Shown here piece after piece: positions 31,330-39,743 of a stretch of 39,743 nucleotides of DNA (position 1 is the stretch's first letter; every line of letters begins with the position of its first letter). Made by a program: the position numbers and the translations under genes. Below the pieces are notes generated by a model, which was given only the letters and a program-made list of their open reading frames with translations, ran no database searches and had not been told where the DNA came from. The stretch is from Sperchopsis tessellata (taxonomy: Eukaryota; Arthropoda; Insecta; Coleoptera; Hydrophilidae): contig JAWQRN010000093.1 in the NCBI GenBank assembly GCA_033557685.1, positions 1 to 39,743 on the forward strand, given 5' to 3'.

Positions 31330-32340
31330 TGTCTCTACGAAAAATCAGACCAAGAAAGTGGTGAGTGAAATTGACGACGCTGATAAATGCATTTTAAAAT
31401 GAACAATTTATATCATTTTAACAACGTAAAGAATGGCCCTCGCCCTTCAAAGACTACATGTAAAGTTTACTGTAGATATTGAATATGCAGGACCAAGGGA
31501 AAGTTTATGGAAAATTCTTCACGGCAGAGAATTTCGTTGGAAAAAACAATTAATCTATAATTGAAAAATTTGCGTGATATTCTCATAAGCAAAATATTTA
31601 CAACAGATGCAATAGTACTGTGCAGAAAACAGATTGTCTATTCATATGAAACGCTTGTTAACAGCTGGACTGATGACTACAACAATTTACTTTCACTTCT
31701 AATAGGTAAAGGACCACGATTTATTATTATATACACGGGTGGTGAAATGTGGTTTATATCTAACTGTCAATTAAATTTCAAATCTAAGCAACAACACGGA
31801 AAATACCATGGCTGGGATATGAACTATGAGGAATACAAAAAATGGCCGACGGAAAAATGAATTCCTAATCTACCTATCCTATAGTGTCTTTGTGTTGGAT
31901 AAAGCAAGTTAACATAATGTTTCGCTAAGGAAGCTGCCAACTTTTAATTCTAAAAGGGCTGATATGCTAGACTAGCCATGAAAAAAAAAGTTTCTTTTCT
32001 TTACGACATTTTTTAATGTCACGAAAATGTTAACAATAAATTTGAAATAGTTATTTCAATTGCACATGGCCACAGTGAAATTATATTACCCTCCGATCAT
32101 CATGACCTAAGTTAAATTGCAGATCGTAACTACACATTTTAATTGGAGGATGTTAGGGTGTTGGTAGAAGAGTTTTTTGCTAATTGCATTATTCAACAGT
32201 GGAAACAATGCTGCAAGCATACTGTACAATAAATATTTTATTGGGAAAAAGATGGCTGCTTGACTGAAGAAATCGTGTCTTTATCAATTTGGTTGAAGGT
32301 TCCAACACACAAAATTTTCCTGGCGGTGAATTATCTGGAA
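31330..32340 (+). pseudogene. Tc1/mariner-like DDE transposase relic
   Basis: Broken frames line up in the order of a DDE_3-type transposase often seen in insect genomes. They are VDIEYAGPRESLWKILHGRE with FRWKK (about 31470-31545), RKQIVYSYETLVNSWTDD (31622-31677; family IVYLDETWVN, so the first catalytic Asp is lost), KGPRFIIIYTGGEMWFIS (about 31709-31762), then GKYHGWDMNYEEYKKWPTEK, stop, IPNLP (to about 31875). Later pieces are AHGHSEIILPSDHHDLS (about 32065), LEDVRVLVEEFFANCIIQQW (about 32142-32200), KQCCKHT and YWEKDGCLTEEIV (about 32240-32275). Stops are frequent. Termini were not found. Confidence 0.7.
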
Positions 32341-32589
32341 TTGAAACTTTGGAATAAGGTAAATCTAATTTAATTTGTATTAGTACTGTCTTAATTTACT
32401 TAATAATCCTATATTATAAACTAACAGATATACTTAAGAGCAGGAAACAGGTAATTCCCCTAATTTCATCTTTAACCCTTAAGTACAGGCATGGATTTTT
32501 GTAACCCATTATAAGCATGCAGTCACAGAGACCCCATTGTAAAAATAACTAAATTTCAACAATAGTAATGTTACAAAATATCATTTTGG

Positions 32590-33650
32590 TTAGAAAATGT
32601 TTTTCTGTATTGATGTAATGATTGTCTCTAGTGACCAATTTGCTTTTAGTAAAGGTTTGTCAACATCTGACATCCTATTGGCTCTGCTAGAGTTTATCAC
32701 CGAAGCCCTTGAGGCTGGAGAAAAGTGTTTTGCACAGTCTTACGACTTAAGCAAAGCGTTTAACCTCATGCCACATAAAGAATTTCTGGTTAAGGCAGAG
32801 TATTATGGGTTCAGGAGGGTTGCTCTTGACATACTATATGGTTGATAGATGTCAGTCAAATCGATCAAGTCAGGAGTTGCACAAGGATATATTTTGGGAC
32901 CACTGTTTTTCCTACTGTATATCAACGATTTACCATACAATATTCAAAGTAAAATTGTAATGTATGCAGATGACACCAACTTACGGACTTTACACAAGAA
33001 GCAAATGAGTGATTCAATTCTAATGGCCTAGACCTTAACAAATCTAAAACAGCACAGTTATATCTCACTACTGATAGATAAGCACATACTGGACAGCCCC
33101 CTCTAAAGTTTCTGGGTATTTATATCGACCATCTACTCACCCGGAGGAAGGATAGCACAAATGATTAACAAAGAAGCCGCAAAGAGTACTTACTATGCCC
33201 TATTTCATAGTATCATGGCATATGGCATGGGGAGGGTCAGCTCACTCATCAAGAGTATTAATTTTACAAAAAAAAAGCGGTGAGACCAATTGAAGGTCTT
33301 TCAGGCGATACACACTACAAGCCTTATTTCTAAAAACATGGTATACTAACCTTCACCTCGCTATATATCCTGGAGCAAATTATGTATACTAAAAACACAT
33401 CCTTAATCATCGTTAATGATCACATATTAATAATTACACAACCGGAGGAAAGGAAAATCTCCAAACTACTTTCTTCAGATTGTCATCATCCCTATCAAGA
33501 AATATGGGCCCTAGGCTGATAAATAAACTTCCACGGGACTGGAGGAGCCTTCCTATGAGGCAGTTTAAATCCAAGGTCAAGACCACCTTGAGGGGATCCT
33601 TCTACACAATGGAGGAGTTCTTCAATTCATCTTTGGAGGTTTCATTGTGA
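32590..33650 (+). mobile_element. Jockey-like LINE RT fragment
   Basis: Starts in the RT fingers (SDQFAFSKGLSTSDILLALL), then the A box QSYDLSKAFNLMPH (family DLSKAFDxV; catalytic Asp replaced by Asn), [20 protein letters not shown], an intact catalytic box [10 protein letters not shown] near 32955-32985, and LKFLGIYIDHLL near 33105. The C-terminal part near 33440-33640 is frameshifted but includes a YNTRRK-like end and KVKTTLRGSFYTMEEF. It is 5'-truncated and ends near 33650. Confidence 0.75.
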
Positions 33651-34079
33651 ATTAACTTTTATTATATTTTTTGTACATTGTACACGATGATTGAAAGTGA
33701 GTTTAAATTTTATTGAAACGTATCTTCTAATAATTCTTTCGATAGAAAATATGAAATTGTTTTCAAATACAAAATGAGTGTTTATTAACAAAACTGAATA
33801 GAAAATAGACACATTAAATGCATTTAAAATGAGGAAAATTAACTGCTTCATTAAAAATACAGGCATCTAACATTAGTCTAATTTACTATTCAGAGCAAAT
33901 TGAGAAAGAACATTTTAACAAATTAGTTTGATACAAAGATAGCAGTGATAAGCTGCTTTTGTCTTCTTTCCTGGCAGGTCTTTCTAGGATTTAATTAAAA
34001 AAGCACTTAGCTCAGTACACTCTGTTAAAGGAAAGAAGTAATGGTAAAAAAAGGCACAGATTACAAAATGTTATAATTT
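33651..34079. other. AT-rich spacer
   Basis: Between the LINE 3' end and the piggyBac stop codon. It may contain the right end of the piggyBac element, but no terminal repeat or TTAA boundary could be fixed. Confidence 0.35.
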
Positions 34080-36430
34080 TTATTTCTTGGAATGTTCAAT
34101 ATCCGTCTGATCATCTGCTTTGTAACAGAGTGCACCTGGTGTATAGTGAGACGTTTTTCTAGCTGGGGGTACAACCAGCGACTGAGTGACCTTTTTCATG
34201 AATTCAAATTTGATGTATTTACAATCCCTACAATATAAATGAGTTAATATTTGCTATGACCAACATCCTGAAGAAAATAACCATTTGACTATCTCTGTGT
34301 TCTTGCAATTCCATAGTTCTTGCATTTTTCATCTAAAGCATCAACACCACCCTTTGAGAGATTGTAGTCCTCAACTATTTCTGTTCTTTCTGTCAGTTCA
34401 TTGGTACATATAGTATGGTGCATGGAAGAAATCAAAACTATGGCCAGACTTCATTTTGGAATAATGGACAAGAGTGCTAAATTCTTACTATATCCATAAA
34501 CAAAAGAGCCAGGTACCTTGGATTTGTTTGGCAGGAATCTTTAGGAATTTCTTTTATTTTTTTCAATGTGCCTATGTAAGTCAATCCTCTCTGCTTTAGC
34601 GTTTCAACTAAGGGGATGGATCTGAACCAGCTGTCTGCAGTGATGTTCCCTCACTGGTTTGGACAGTCGTAAAACTGCTTGAGTAGGCTTTGGTAGATTT
34701 TGTTTTTTTCTTGTAAGCGAGTCCATCGGTGTTTTTACCTGCATAAATATAGGCCATAGAAGCTTTTAAACAACGGATGGAATACACATCAAGTTGGTGT
34801 ACAACACCAATGTTTTCTAGATAAGATATAACATTATAGAATTAGGGGTACTGCACTGAGATTTATTAAATCATACCACTCAAATAGATATTCATAAATG
34901 TTTGTGGATAATCAAGCTACTTCATTATAATCTCTTCATACTGTACATGAATGAAGTACCTACTAATGTACCATGTCTTTTGGTGATTTTTGCTGATGAT
35001 ACTACCTTGTCAATCAGGAGTGGGGATAGGTCAAAGCTACAGGTGCTGAGAGAGAATATGACCACAAGTACACATGGTTGGCACATGGTTTCTTGCAAAC
35101 CAAAATACATTTCAACGAGCAAAAAACGAAGATGCTAACTTTCTCCTCCTCAAGGCGAACTGGAAAGACCATGTGTATGTGAACAGTCGACTTACATGGA
35201 GGTCCCATGTTGAGGAATTACTCAAAAGACTTGCAAGTGCTACCTATGCTGTACAGAGGAGGCGTGCAGTAGTGAGTATGCTGTCCTGACGGCATACTAT
35301 GTGATGTTGAGTTATGGAGTGGTTCAGCTTATGCGAACAGGGTGTTGTGCCAGAAAAAGTAGTGAGGGCGATTGTTGATGTGCCTGACTGTACTCACTGC
35401 AGCCCTTTTTTCAGACAACATAAGGTGCCTACCTGCCTTATATAACTTGCGAAAGCTGATGGATACTAGGAGATAGTACCAAAAATTTTCTTGTAGGTGG
35501 GAAGACCATGGATGTGGACTATCAACTGCCAATGATTTAACTATCCCAAAGAATAGACTGAAACCGCAACATGTTGGTCTTCAATTGTTCAACTGATTGC
35601 CTGAAGAATGGAGAAACCTTTTTCTTAAGCCCTTCAAGGAGAAGACAAAGCGATGGCTAATGGAGCATTCCCTATATATGGTTAAAGAATTTTTCAAAAG
35701 TGAGGTCTAGTATCCTCCGCCTATTTGTTTTTGTACTTGATGCGAGTATATACTGACAGGATTATATATATGATTACAATATATCTTATCTTATACAGGT
35801 AGTGATTCCAAACATCAACTAAACACATTATTTTCAACCTGTACTTGTCAGGCTTATTAGGTATGTATGCGTATGTTACATTATCACCTAGGTTAAACAG
35901 AACCTAGCATTGTTGAATACATTTCTGAAAAAGGGTTCTTACAGCTGCATCAAGATCACCTAGTTTACGGGCATTTCGATCCTCAGGATTATCGAATCAA
36001 ACTGCTGCCAGCAGAACTAAAAATTTATTTATGTTTGTCACGGTACAGACATTTTTTTTACCAGCTTCTATCTGTAGCAAAAAGGGATTTTCCATCTTCA
36101 TTATTTGACTTGAATAGACCTGTGTAAATAAAACATATCAAGGTCTACTGTTATGCACGGATTGTAATTTTACATTTGTCCACTTTACAATTTCCTGAAG
36201 TATGTCAGGGATATGAAATATATTTCATTCCTCAGCTGAATTAGGGTTTGAAGGTTGCAGAGTCATTGTATGTTTGGTGTAGAACTCTTTGGCCATCCAC
36301 TTTTCTTTCCTTAGTAGGTTTCTCATCATTTATTTCAGACAGTTCTTCATCTTCACAAACATTTTGTTCTGTATCACTATTATGGTTAGTAACAATCTGC
36401 TCACATTCCGTATCACTCCGAACACTCTAA
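34080..36430 (-). pseudogene. piggyBac-like transposase, split by an inserted LINE
   Basis: Read from about 36430 down. The acidic N-terminus (SDTECEQIVTNHNSDTEQNV, CEDEELSEINDEKPTKERK) is followed by degraded pieces near 36100-35900 (AGxFKSN-like; FDNPEDRNARKLGDLDAAVR; FQKCIQQC) and AYIPNKPDKYRLKIMCLVDV ending at 35812. The LINE at 34793-35811 interrupts here. The frame resumes at 34785 with YSIRCLKASMAYIYAGKNTD, then SWFRSIPLVETLKQRGLTYI (about 34640-34580), the DDE region in broken frames, and ends RDCKYIKFEFMKKVTQSL with DIEHSKK and TAA at 34082-34080. The order and spacing fit a near-complete piggyBac transposase of a family unlike the copy at 8.6 kb. It has many frameshifts beyond the insertion. 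Confidence 0.76.
34793..35811 (+). mobile_element. 5'-truncated Jockey/R1-like LINE inserted in piggyBac
   Basis: RT pieces in order: a LRYYGIRGT-like remnant near 34815, LFILYMNEVPTNVPCLLVIF ending in ADDTTLSIRSGD (34930-35030, with the DD catalytic pair intact), SRLTWRSHVEELLKRLASAT (35180-35245), VPEKVVRAIVDVPDCTHCSP (35340-35405), IPKNRLKPQH and LPEEWRNLFLKPFKEKTKRW (35595-35660), then KEFFKSE and stop. The 3' end is a TATATATATGATTAC-rich tail. Identical 7-bp sequences ACATCAA at 34786-34792 and 35812-35818 flank it. The total is 1,019 bp. Confidence 0.83.
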
Positions 36431-36449
36431 ACATGACACAGTTGTTTCC

Positions 36450-36715
36450 GAAAAGTTTGAATCACTTAGGAAGTCAATATTGGTCCCAGAAGGTAAATTC
36501 CAGGATTCACTCTTTTCTATCTAAATTTCTATCCTCCATTGAAACCATTTGCTCTATATCCTCTAATTATGAACTCAGCAGACCCTTGTATTTAAGTGTT
36601 TCCTATCCTGAGTAATATTTTATGGTCCACTGAGTCTAAAGCCCTAGTCAATTCACAGAGAGAAACTTGAAAATATATTTTGCTAAAAGCTTCAGATTTT
36701 GTTAATTTGTTGTCT
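36450..36715 (-). mobile_element. Short LINE RT fragment
   Basis: On the - strand, FKFLSVN and VSLCELTRALDSVDHKILLR (about 36700-36600) match the RT A-box region (family CDLTKAFDSVDH). A degraded stretch toward 36460 includes LLGPILTS, like the PQGSILGPLLF box. It lies immediately beyond the piggyBac N-terminus. It is too short and broken to classify beyond the Jockey/CR1 group. Confidence 0.55.
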
Positions 36716-36992
36716 GGAACAGATAGTTTGAAGTAAAATAAATAAAATGTCCACAGAAGTATATTCATTGGCGAAACTAGCGATACGCAACTGCAGTGGG
36801 TTCATGGGTTTGGATGCAATTCACGTAATTAATAATATTTTAAGGATTGAACACAATTTTTATTTTATCTGAAAGATATATAATATAAAAATATAAAAGA
36901 GACTTTTTTTCACAATTAGTAGTATTAATAAAAATCTTAGACAAGGGCCAGTTCATACTGTTGTAAACTCACAGGAAAAAATTACAAACAAA
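36716..36992. other. AT-rich spacer
   Basis: Nothing recognised. Confidence 0.4.
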
Positions 36993-37000
36993 TCCTAAGA

Positions 37001-37331
37001 CCACAGTAAATATCTTTAGGTTTTCCGGGAGATTCATCCACCGTTGCAGGGGACATTATCAAGACTTGCAGTTCTTAAAAGTGCTAATTATAGATTGACA
37101 TGTAGGTCTGAAAAGTGCTAGATGCAGGTGCCGACCAGCTCTAAAAAGTGCTAAGCATAGAATGACACGTAGCTTTCAGAAGTGCTAGTCATAGAATGAA
37201 ACTACATGACAATCTATAATTAGCACTTTTAAGAGCTACATCTCTTGATAATGTCCGCTGTAATGGTGGACGAAACGTCGGCAAAAAGAAAAGTCAACAC
37301 ACGGTTATCTCCTGGAAAATCTGAAGATATT
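37001..37331. mobile_element. Inverted-repeat element with internal repeats and hammerhead-like core (copy 2)
   Basis: Flanked by identical 8-bp sequences TCCTAAGA (36993-37000 and 37332-37339), a good target duplication. The two halves are long inverted copies. The left arm runs from CCACAGTAAATATCTTTAGG through TTATCAAGACTTGCAGTTCT to the AATTATAGATTGACATGTAG region; the right arm repeats this in reverse and ends GATATT. The centre holds units of about 37 bp (GAAAAGTGCTA, CATAGAATGACACGTAGCT). The right arm preserves the variant hammerhead-like core; the left arm has lost about 30 bp of it. No coding capacity. An 8-bp duplication recalls hAT-type or foldback elements, but the family is not identified. 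Confidence 0.75.
37245..37279 (+). other. Hammerhead-ribozyme-like core, variant (copy 2)
   Basis: Better preserved than copy 1: TTGATAA (37245-37251), extra T, GTCC (37253-37256), 11-nt loop, GGAC (37268-37271), GAAA (37272-37275), self-complementary ACGT, and C at 37279. Compared with the canonical core, positions 3 and 8 are T and A, keeping a possible Watson-Crick pair. Stem I is short here, so activity in this copy is doubtful. Confidence 0.32.
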
Positions 37332-37339
37332 TCCTAAGA

Positions 37340-37689
37340 ATTTCTGCACTTATATAAAGTCTATTTTTGCAAATGAAAACATTATGACCTTCAAAAGTCG
37401 GTTCATTATTTCAATAATCTAAATTTAATTGGTCATTATATATTTATATTTATGTCATGTTTCAAATTTTTGCAATTACAATAATTTTCCCATAAATATG
37501 TGATGTTTCAAACACTTTTCAATGTACACTGCAAAAACTTACGTGCTCTTATTTCATTTTCAGAGGCTACGCCCACTTTTGGGGTTTGAATAATTTCTCT
37601 GCAGGTTGGCCCATATAATGGTGATTCATCATTGAGTGTATATGTTAAATATTTTATATTTATTTCAGATTTTGTAATTCAATATCCTA
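37340..37689. other. AT-rich spacer
   Basis: No gene or element recognised. Confidence 0.45.
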
Positions 37690-38300
37690 AAGCAAATGGC
37701 CTGATTTGAAGATCTCTGCTGTTGTTAATGAATGCAGTAAATCAGAAATAAATGTCCAGAAAATTCTGTATTACAATTTAGGCATGAAAAATATGTTTGT
37801 ACAGAAAATAAATTTTTCAACTAAATTTGACAGCATTAGAGAGTGACTATTACCAGGCATTACACTGGGATCCCCCCACTGAACAGGAATCCATCCATTG
37901 GGTTCGTAAGGGCTGTTAACTACCAAAAAATGATGAAACAATTTTCAGTAAAAAAGGCAATATTTTTGAAATACTGAAAGAATTTTGATTGAATGTATAG
38001 GTCTTGGGGATCTACTATAAATGGAGAAGCATATGGAAATAAAATTAAAAACTGCTTTGGAGAAAAAACGTCCACAATTTTATTAGTAAGAGATTTGTAG
38101 GTGCACAGCAATTGTCAGGTTCATAAGGAGAATAAAGTTATGCAGATAATCAATAACTGAGGGTTCATAGAGCTGAGGAATTCACCTAGCTGTCAGAATT
38201 TTTTCTGTTCAAAAAACATCTCAAGGGAATGCAGCTATAGAATACTTCACTAAAATTACAAAACGAAGCTCCACACGTTAAGTTTCATACCCCACCTCCA
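37690..38300 (+). mobile_element. Degraded mariner transposase
   Basis: Frameshifted pieces follow the mariner order: VNECSKSEINVQKILYYNLG with MKNMFVQK (about 37718-37800; family VHxILHKDLGMRKVSARWVP), HWDPPTEQESIHWVRKG (about 37866-37915; family HHYDPETKQQSKQWVH), TINGEAYGN (about 38018-38045; family TINGEYYA), a HDNARVHT-like stretch now VRDLxVHSNC (about 38085-38110), and LSEFFLFKKHLKGM (about 38190-38230; family APSDFFLFPNLKKHL, third catalytic Asp replaced by Glu). It aligns with the shorter mariner fragment at 20330-20735. No terminal repeats were seen. Confidence 0.65.
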
Positions 38301-38636
38301 TCGGGTGTATAATGTTAAAACATTTCTATAGTCTTTAAAACTTTTAGTATTGAGTTGTTAGTGTTCGGCCATGTATAGAAAAATATATCAAAGTTCATTT
38401 ATTTCAATTCTTCTATTGTAAAACAATAGTACTACTATGTGTAAAGCAATATTTTTGGCAAATTGTAGAACATGCTTGGGCAACCCTTAGACTTTTCATA
38501 AAAATGACATGTTTTTATATTAAAGCTCACACATATCCCGTAATTACACCTTTTAATGAGAGTAATAACAGAACAAAAACATTTAAAAAAAACTATATTA
38601 AGTAAATAACAAAATATTCCTATAAATATATAAAAA

Positions 38637-39226
38637 TTATTTCATACATAAATTTGGGCATGGTGTTAGGTAACGGTTCAGAGCGATTTGAATCTTTTCT
38701 GAAAATGAGTAAAAGTTTAAAGTTAGTTTTTATTTATTAAAATCCAGAACAATGCAAACTTACTTTCCAGTTTGTAAGGTAGCTTCACATTTTTCCATTC
38801 ATCTGATCCATCACAACAATCACAAACTCCGTCATTTACTCTATTTGAATGAATTGATTTACGGAAACCTTTTTGCAATACTTGTGTTGCACAGAAAAAA
38901 ATACCATTTGAACATGCATTTGTCCCTGGTTCATCGCTGCCATCTAAACAATCGCAATAGTCGTCATTTACTTGTTCAAAATCTAATTTTTCCATACTAT
39001 GTATACAGACAAATTTCATATGTTCATTTGGTTTATAAAATTGTATTTGTTTAGAGTGCGTTCCTCGAATGAGAGTTTGTTCCTCGATTTCGTTTTTAAT
39101 TTCTTTTGTTAATTGCATGAATATAATTAACTGGTATAGTATGAAAAATATTGCTACTATTAATACTGGTGTAAGAAAGAATTGTGTTTTCTTTCTAAGT
39201 AAATTATGAAGAATTTTTTTAAACAT
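38637..39226 (-). CDS. PRKCSH-like (glucosidase II beta N-terminal type) membrane protein
   Basis: Two exons: 39226-38764 and 38698-38637, separated by a 65-bp intron with GTAAGT and TTTTCAG ends; the split codon is Lys155. The product has 174 residues. A short basic N-terminus (KKILHNLLRKK) precedes one hydrophobic span at about 16-38, predicting a type II signal anchor with the rest in the secretory lumen. Two LDL-receptor-A-like motifs follow: VNDDYCDCLDGSDEPGTNAC (86-105) and RVNDGVCDCCDGSDEW (129-144), as in the N-terminal domain of glucosidase II beta. Exon 2 adds TPCPNLCMK, supplying the C-x3-C pair (168, 172) that normally follows the second motif. The G2B region and mannose-6-phosphate-receptor-like domain of full glucosidase II beta (about 500 residues) are absent. 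The domain is therefore clear, but the role is inferred only as a calcium-binding ER/Golgi protein. An AATAAA lies at complement 38403-38398. Confidence 0.8.
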
Positions 39227-39426
39227 TACATCACTTGTACTATTATCTGGTATAAATGTAGAAACCTTTGTTCTATAAACCTAAATTTGTAATAAAACCC
39301 CTTGATGGTTTAACGGATTGTTTACATTTTATCAATTTATTACTAGGTAAACTGTCAAATTTGATTGTTACGCCGGCTGTGAAAGTAGCTTCTATTGAAT
39401 TTCTCCCACCATTAATATCCCAAACC
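39227..39426. promoter_or_regulatory. Presumed bidirectional promoter
   Basis: Only 200 bp separate the start codon of the - strand PRKCSH-like gene from the ATG of the + strand candidate exon, so both genes probably share a promoter. A short GC-richer patch (TTACGCCGGCTGTG near 39367) stands out in otherwise AT-rich sequence. No TATA box or other core element is convincing. Confidence 0.45.
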
Positions 39427-39439
39427 ATGGATGTTCAAC
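39427..39439 (+). CDS. Probable first coding exon of a divergent gene (MDVQ...)
   Basis: ATGGATGTTCAAC followed directly by GTGAGT gives a very short coding start, Met-Asp-Val-Gln plus one base of the next codon, with a good donor site. The ATG context CAAACCATGG is a strong initiation context. Its position, head-to-head with the neighbouring gene, supports a real start. The remaining exons lie outside the window, so the product is unknown. A chance ATG next to a GT is possible. Confidence 0.42.
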
Positions 39440-39743
39440 GTGAGTAATTTCGTTCATGTATTATGTTTTTGTTGTGTTATTCGAGCTCATATACCCATTC
39501 TTTGAAACACGTTAATGTATATATATATTTCAAAAAATTTGTAAATTGAAAAGTAAATATTATTATTTTTTATAATGTTTTGTTTATTTGTTTTTGCTTG
39601 TAAATTTTAAATAGGTTACTTGCTTAATTAAACTTTATAATTTCTAATGAATGTAGTGTAATCATGGGATACATTTTGTGTATCTAATTTATAATTTAAA
39701 GTATTTGAATTACTTAAAATATGTAACATTTCGCTAATTAATC
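39440..39743 (+). other. Presumed intron 1 of the divergent gene
   Basis: AT-rich, no recognisable exon up to the window end. The possible acceptor AAATAG near 39614 would lead to a stop within five codons and is unlikely to be used. Confidence 0.35.

Noticed and set aside
38723..38763. Read-through C-terminus SKFALFWILINKN of the PRKCSH-like exon 1
   Set aside because: A strong GTAAGT donor sits at the divergence point, and splicing to 38698 supplies the expected C-x3-C residues.
39614..39640. Second exon of the MDVQ gene at an AAATAG acceptor
   Set aside because: It would stop after about five codons, so the real exon is more likely beyond the window.
1..39743. tRNA, rRNA or snRNA genes
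   Set aside because: I looked for tRNA box A/B-like pairs and cloverleaf stems and for conserved rRNA or snRNA words and saw none; a covariance-model scan would be more sensitive.

Overview
The window is AT-rich eukaryotic DNA with spliced genes and many decayed transposable elements. The best guess is an insect. The host genes resemble animal families, and the repeats (mariner and piggyBac relics, RTE-like and Jockey/CR1-like LINEs) are typical of large insect genomes. I cannot name the species from sequence alone; a beetle is a loose guess.

Three host features stand out. (1) Integrator complex subunit 3 (INTS3) lies on the + strand in three coding exons: 14905-14979, 15124-18081 and 27598-27660 plus stop to 27663. 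They give a complete protein of about 1,032 residues. The first two exons are almost adjacent, while a 9.5-kb transposon-filled intron separates the last 21 codons. (2) At the right end, on the - strand, is a small two-exon gene (39226-38764 and 38698-38637). It encodes a 174-residue signal-anchored protein with two LDL-receptor-A-like Cys/Asp motifs of the glucosidase II beta (PRKCSH-like) N-terminal type. (3) About 200 bp beyond its start, on the + strand, is a probable first coding exon (39427-39439) of a divergently transcribed gene that leaves the window.

Layout: 1-1380 is AT-rich with a minisatellite. 1382-5925 is an RTE-like LINE split by an oppositely oriented LINE. 6.0-6.7 kb holds an LTR-like fragment and an inverted-repeat element. 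7.7-8.4 kb is an internally deleted mariner with matching ends. 8.6-10.0 kb is a piggyBac relic. 10.04-13.2 kb is a nearly full-length RTE-like LINE on the - strand. INTS3 spans 14.9-27.7 kb, its large intron holding LINE, mariner, possible Penelope-like and satellite-like sequence. 27.7-31.1 kb is AT-rich with one inverted-repeat candidate. 31.2-36.7 kb is a mosaic of DDE-transposase, LINE and piggyBac relics, including a LINE inserted into a piggyBac with an exact 7-bp target duplication. 37.0-38.3 kb holds a second inverted-repeat element and another mariner relic.

INTS3 and the LDLa-motif gene are convergent, separated by about 11 kb of repeats. The least ordinary material is the inverted-repeat family at 6.4 and 37.0 kb. 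It combines terminal inverted repeats, roughly 37-bp internal repeats and a hammerhead-ribozyme-like core in which the paired positions C3 and G8 are both changed, to U and A.
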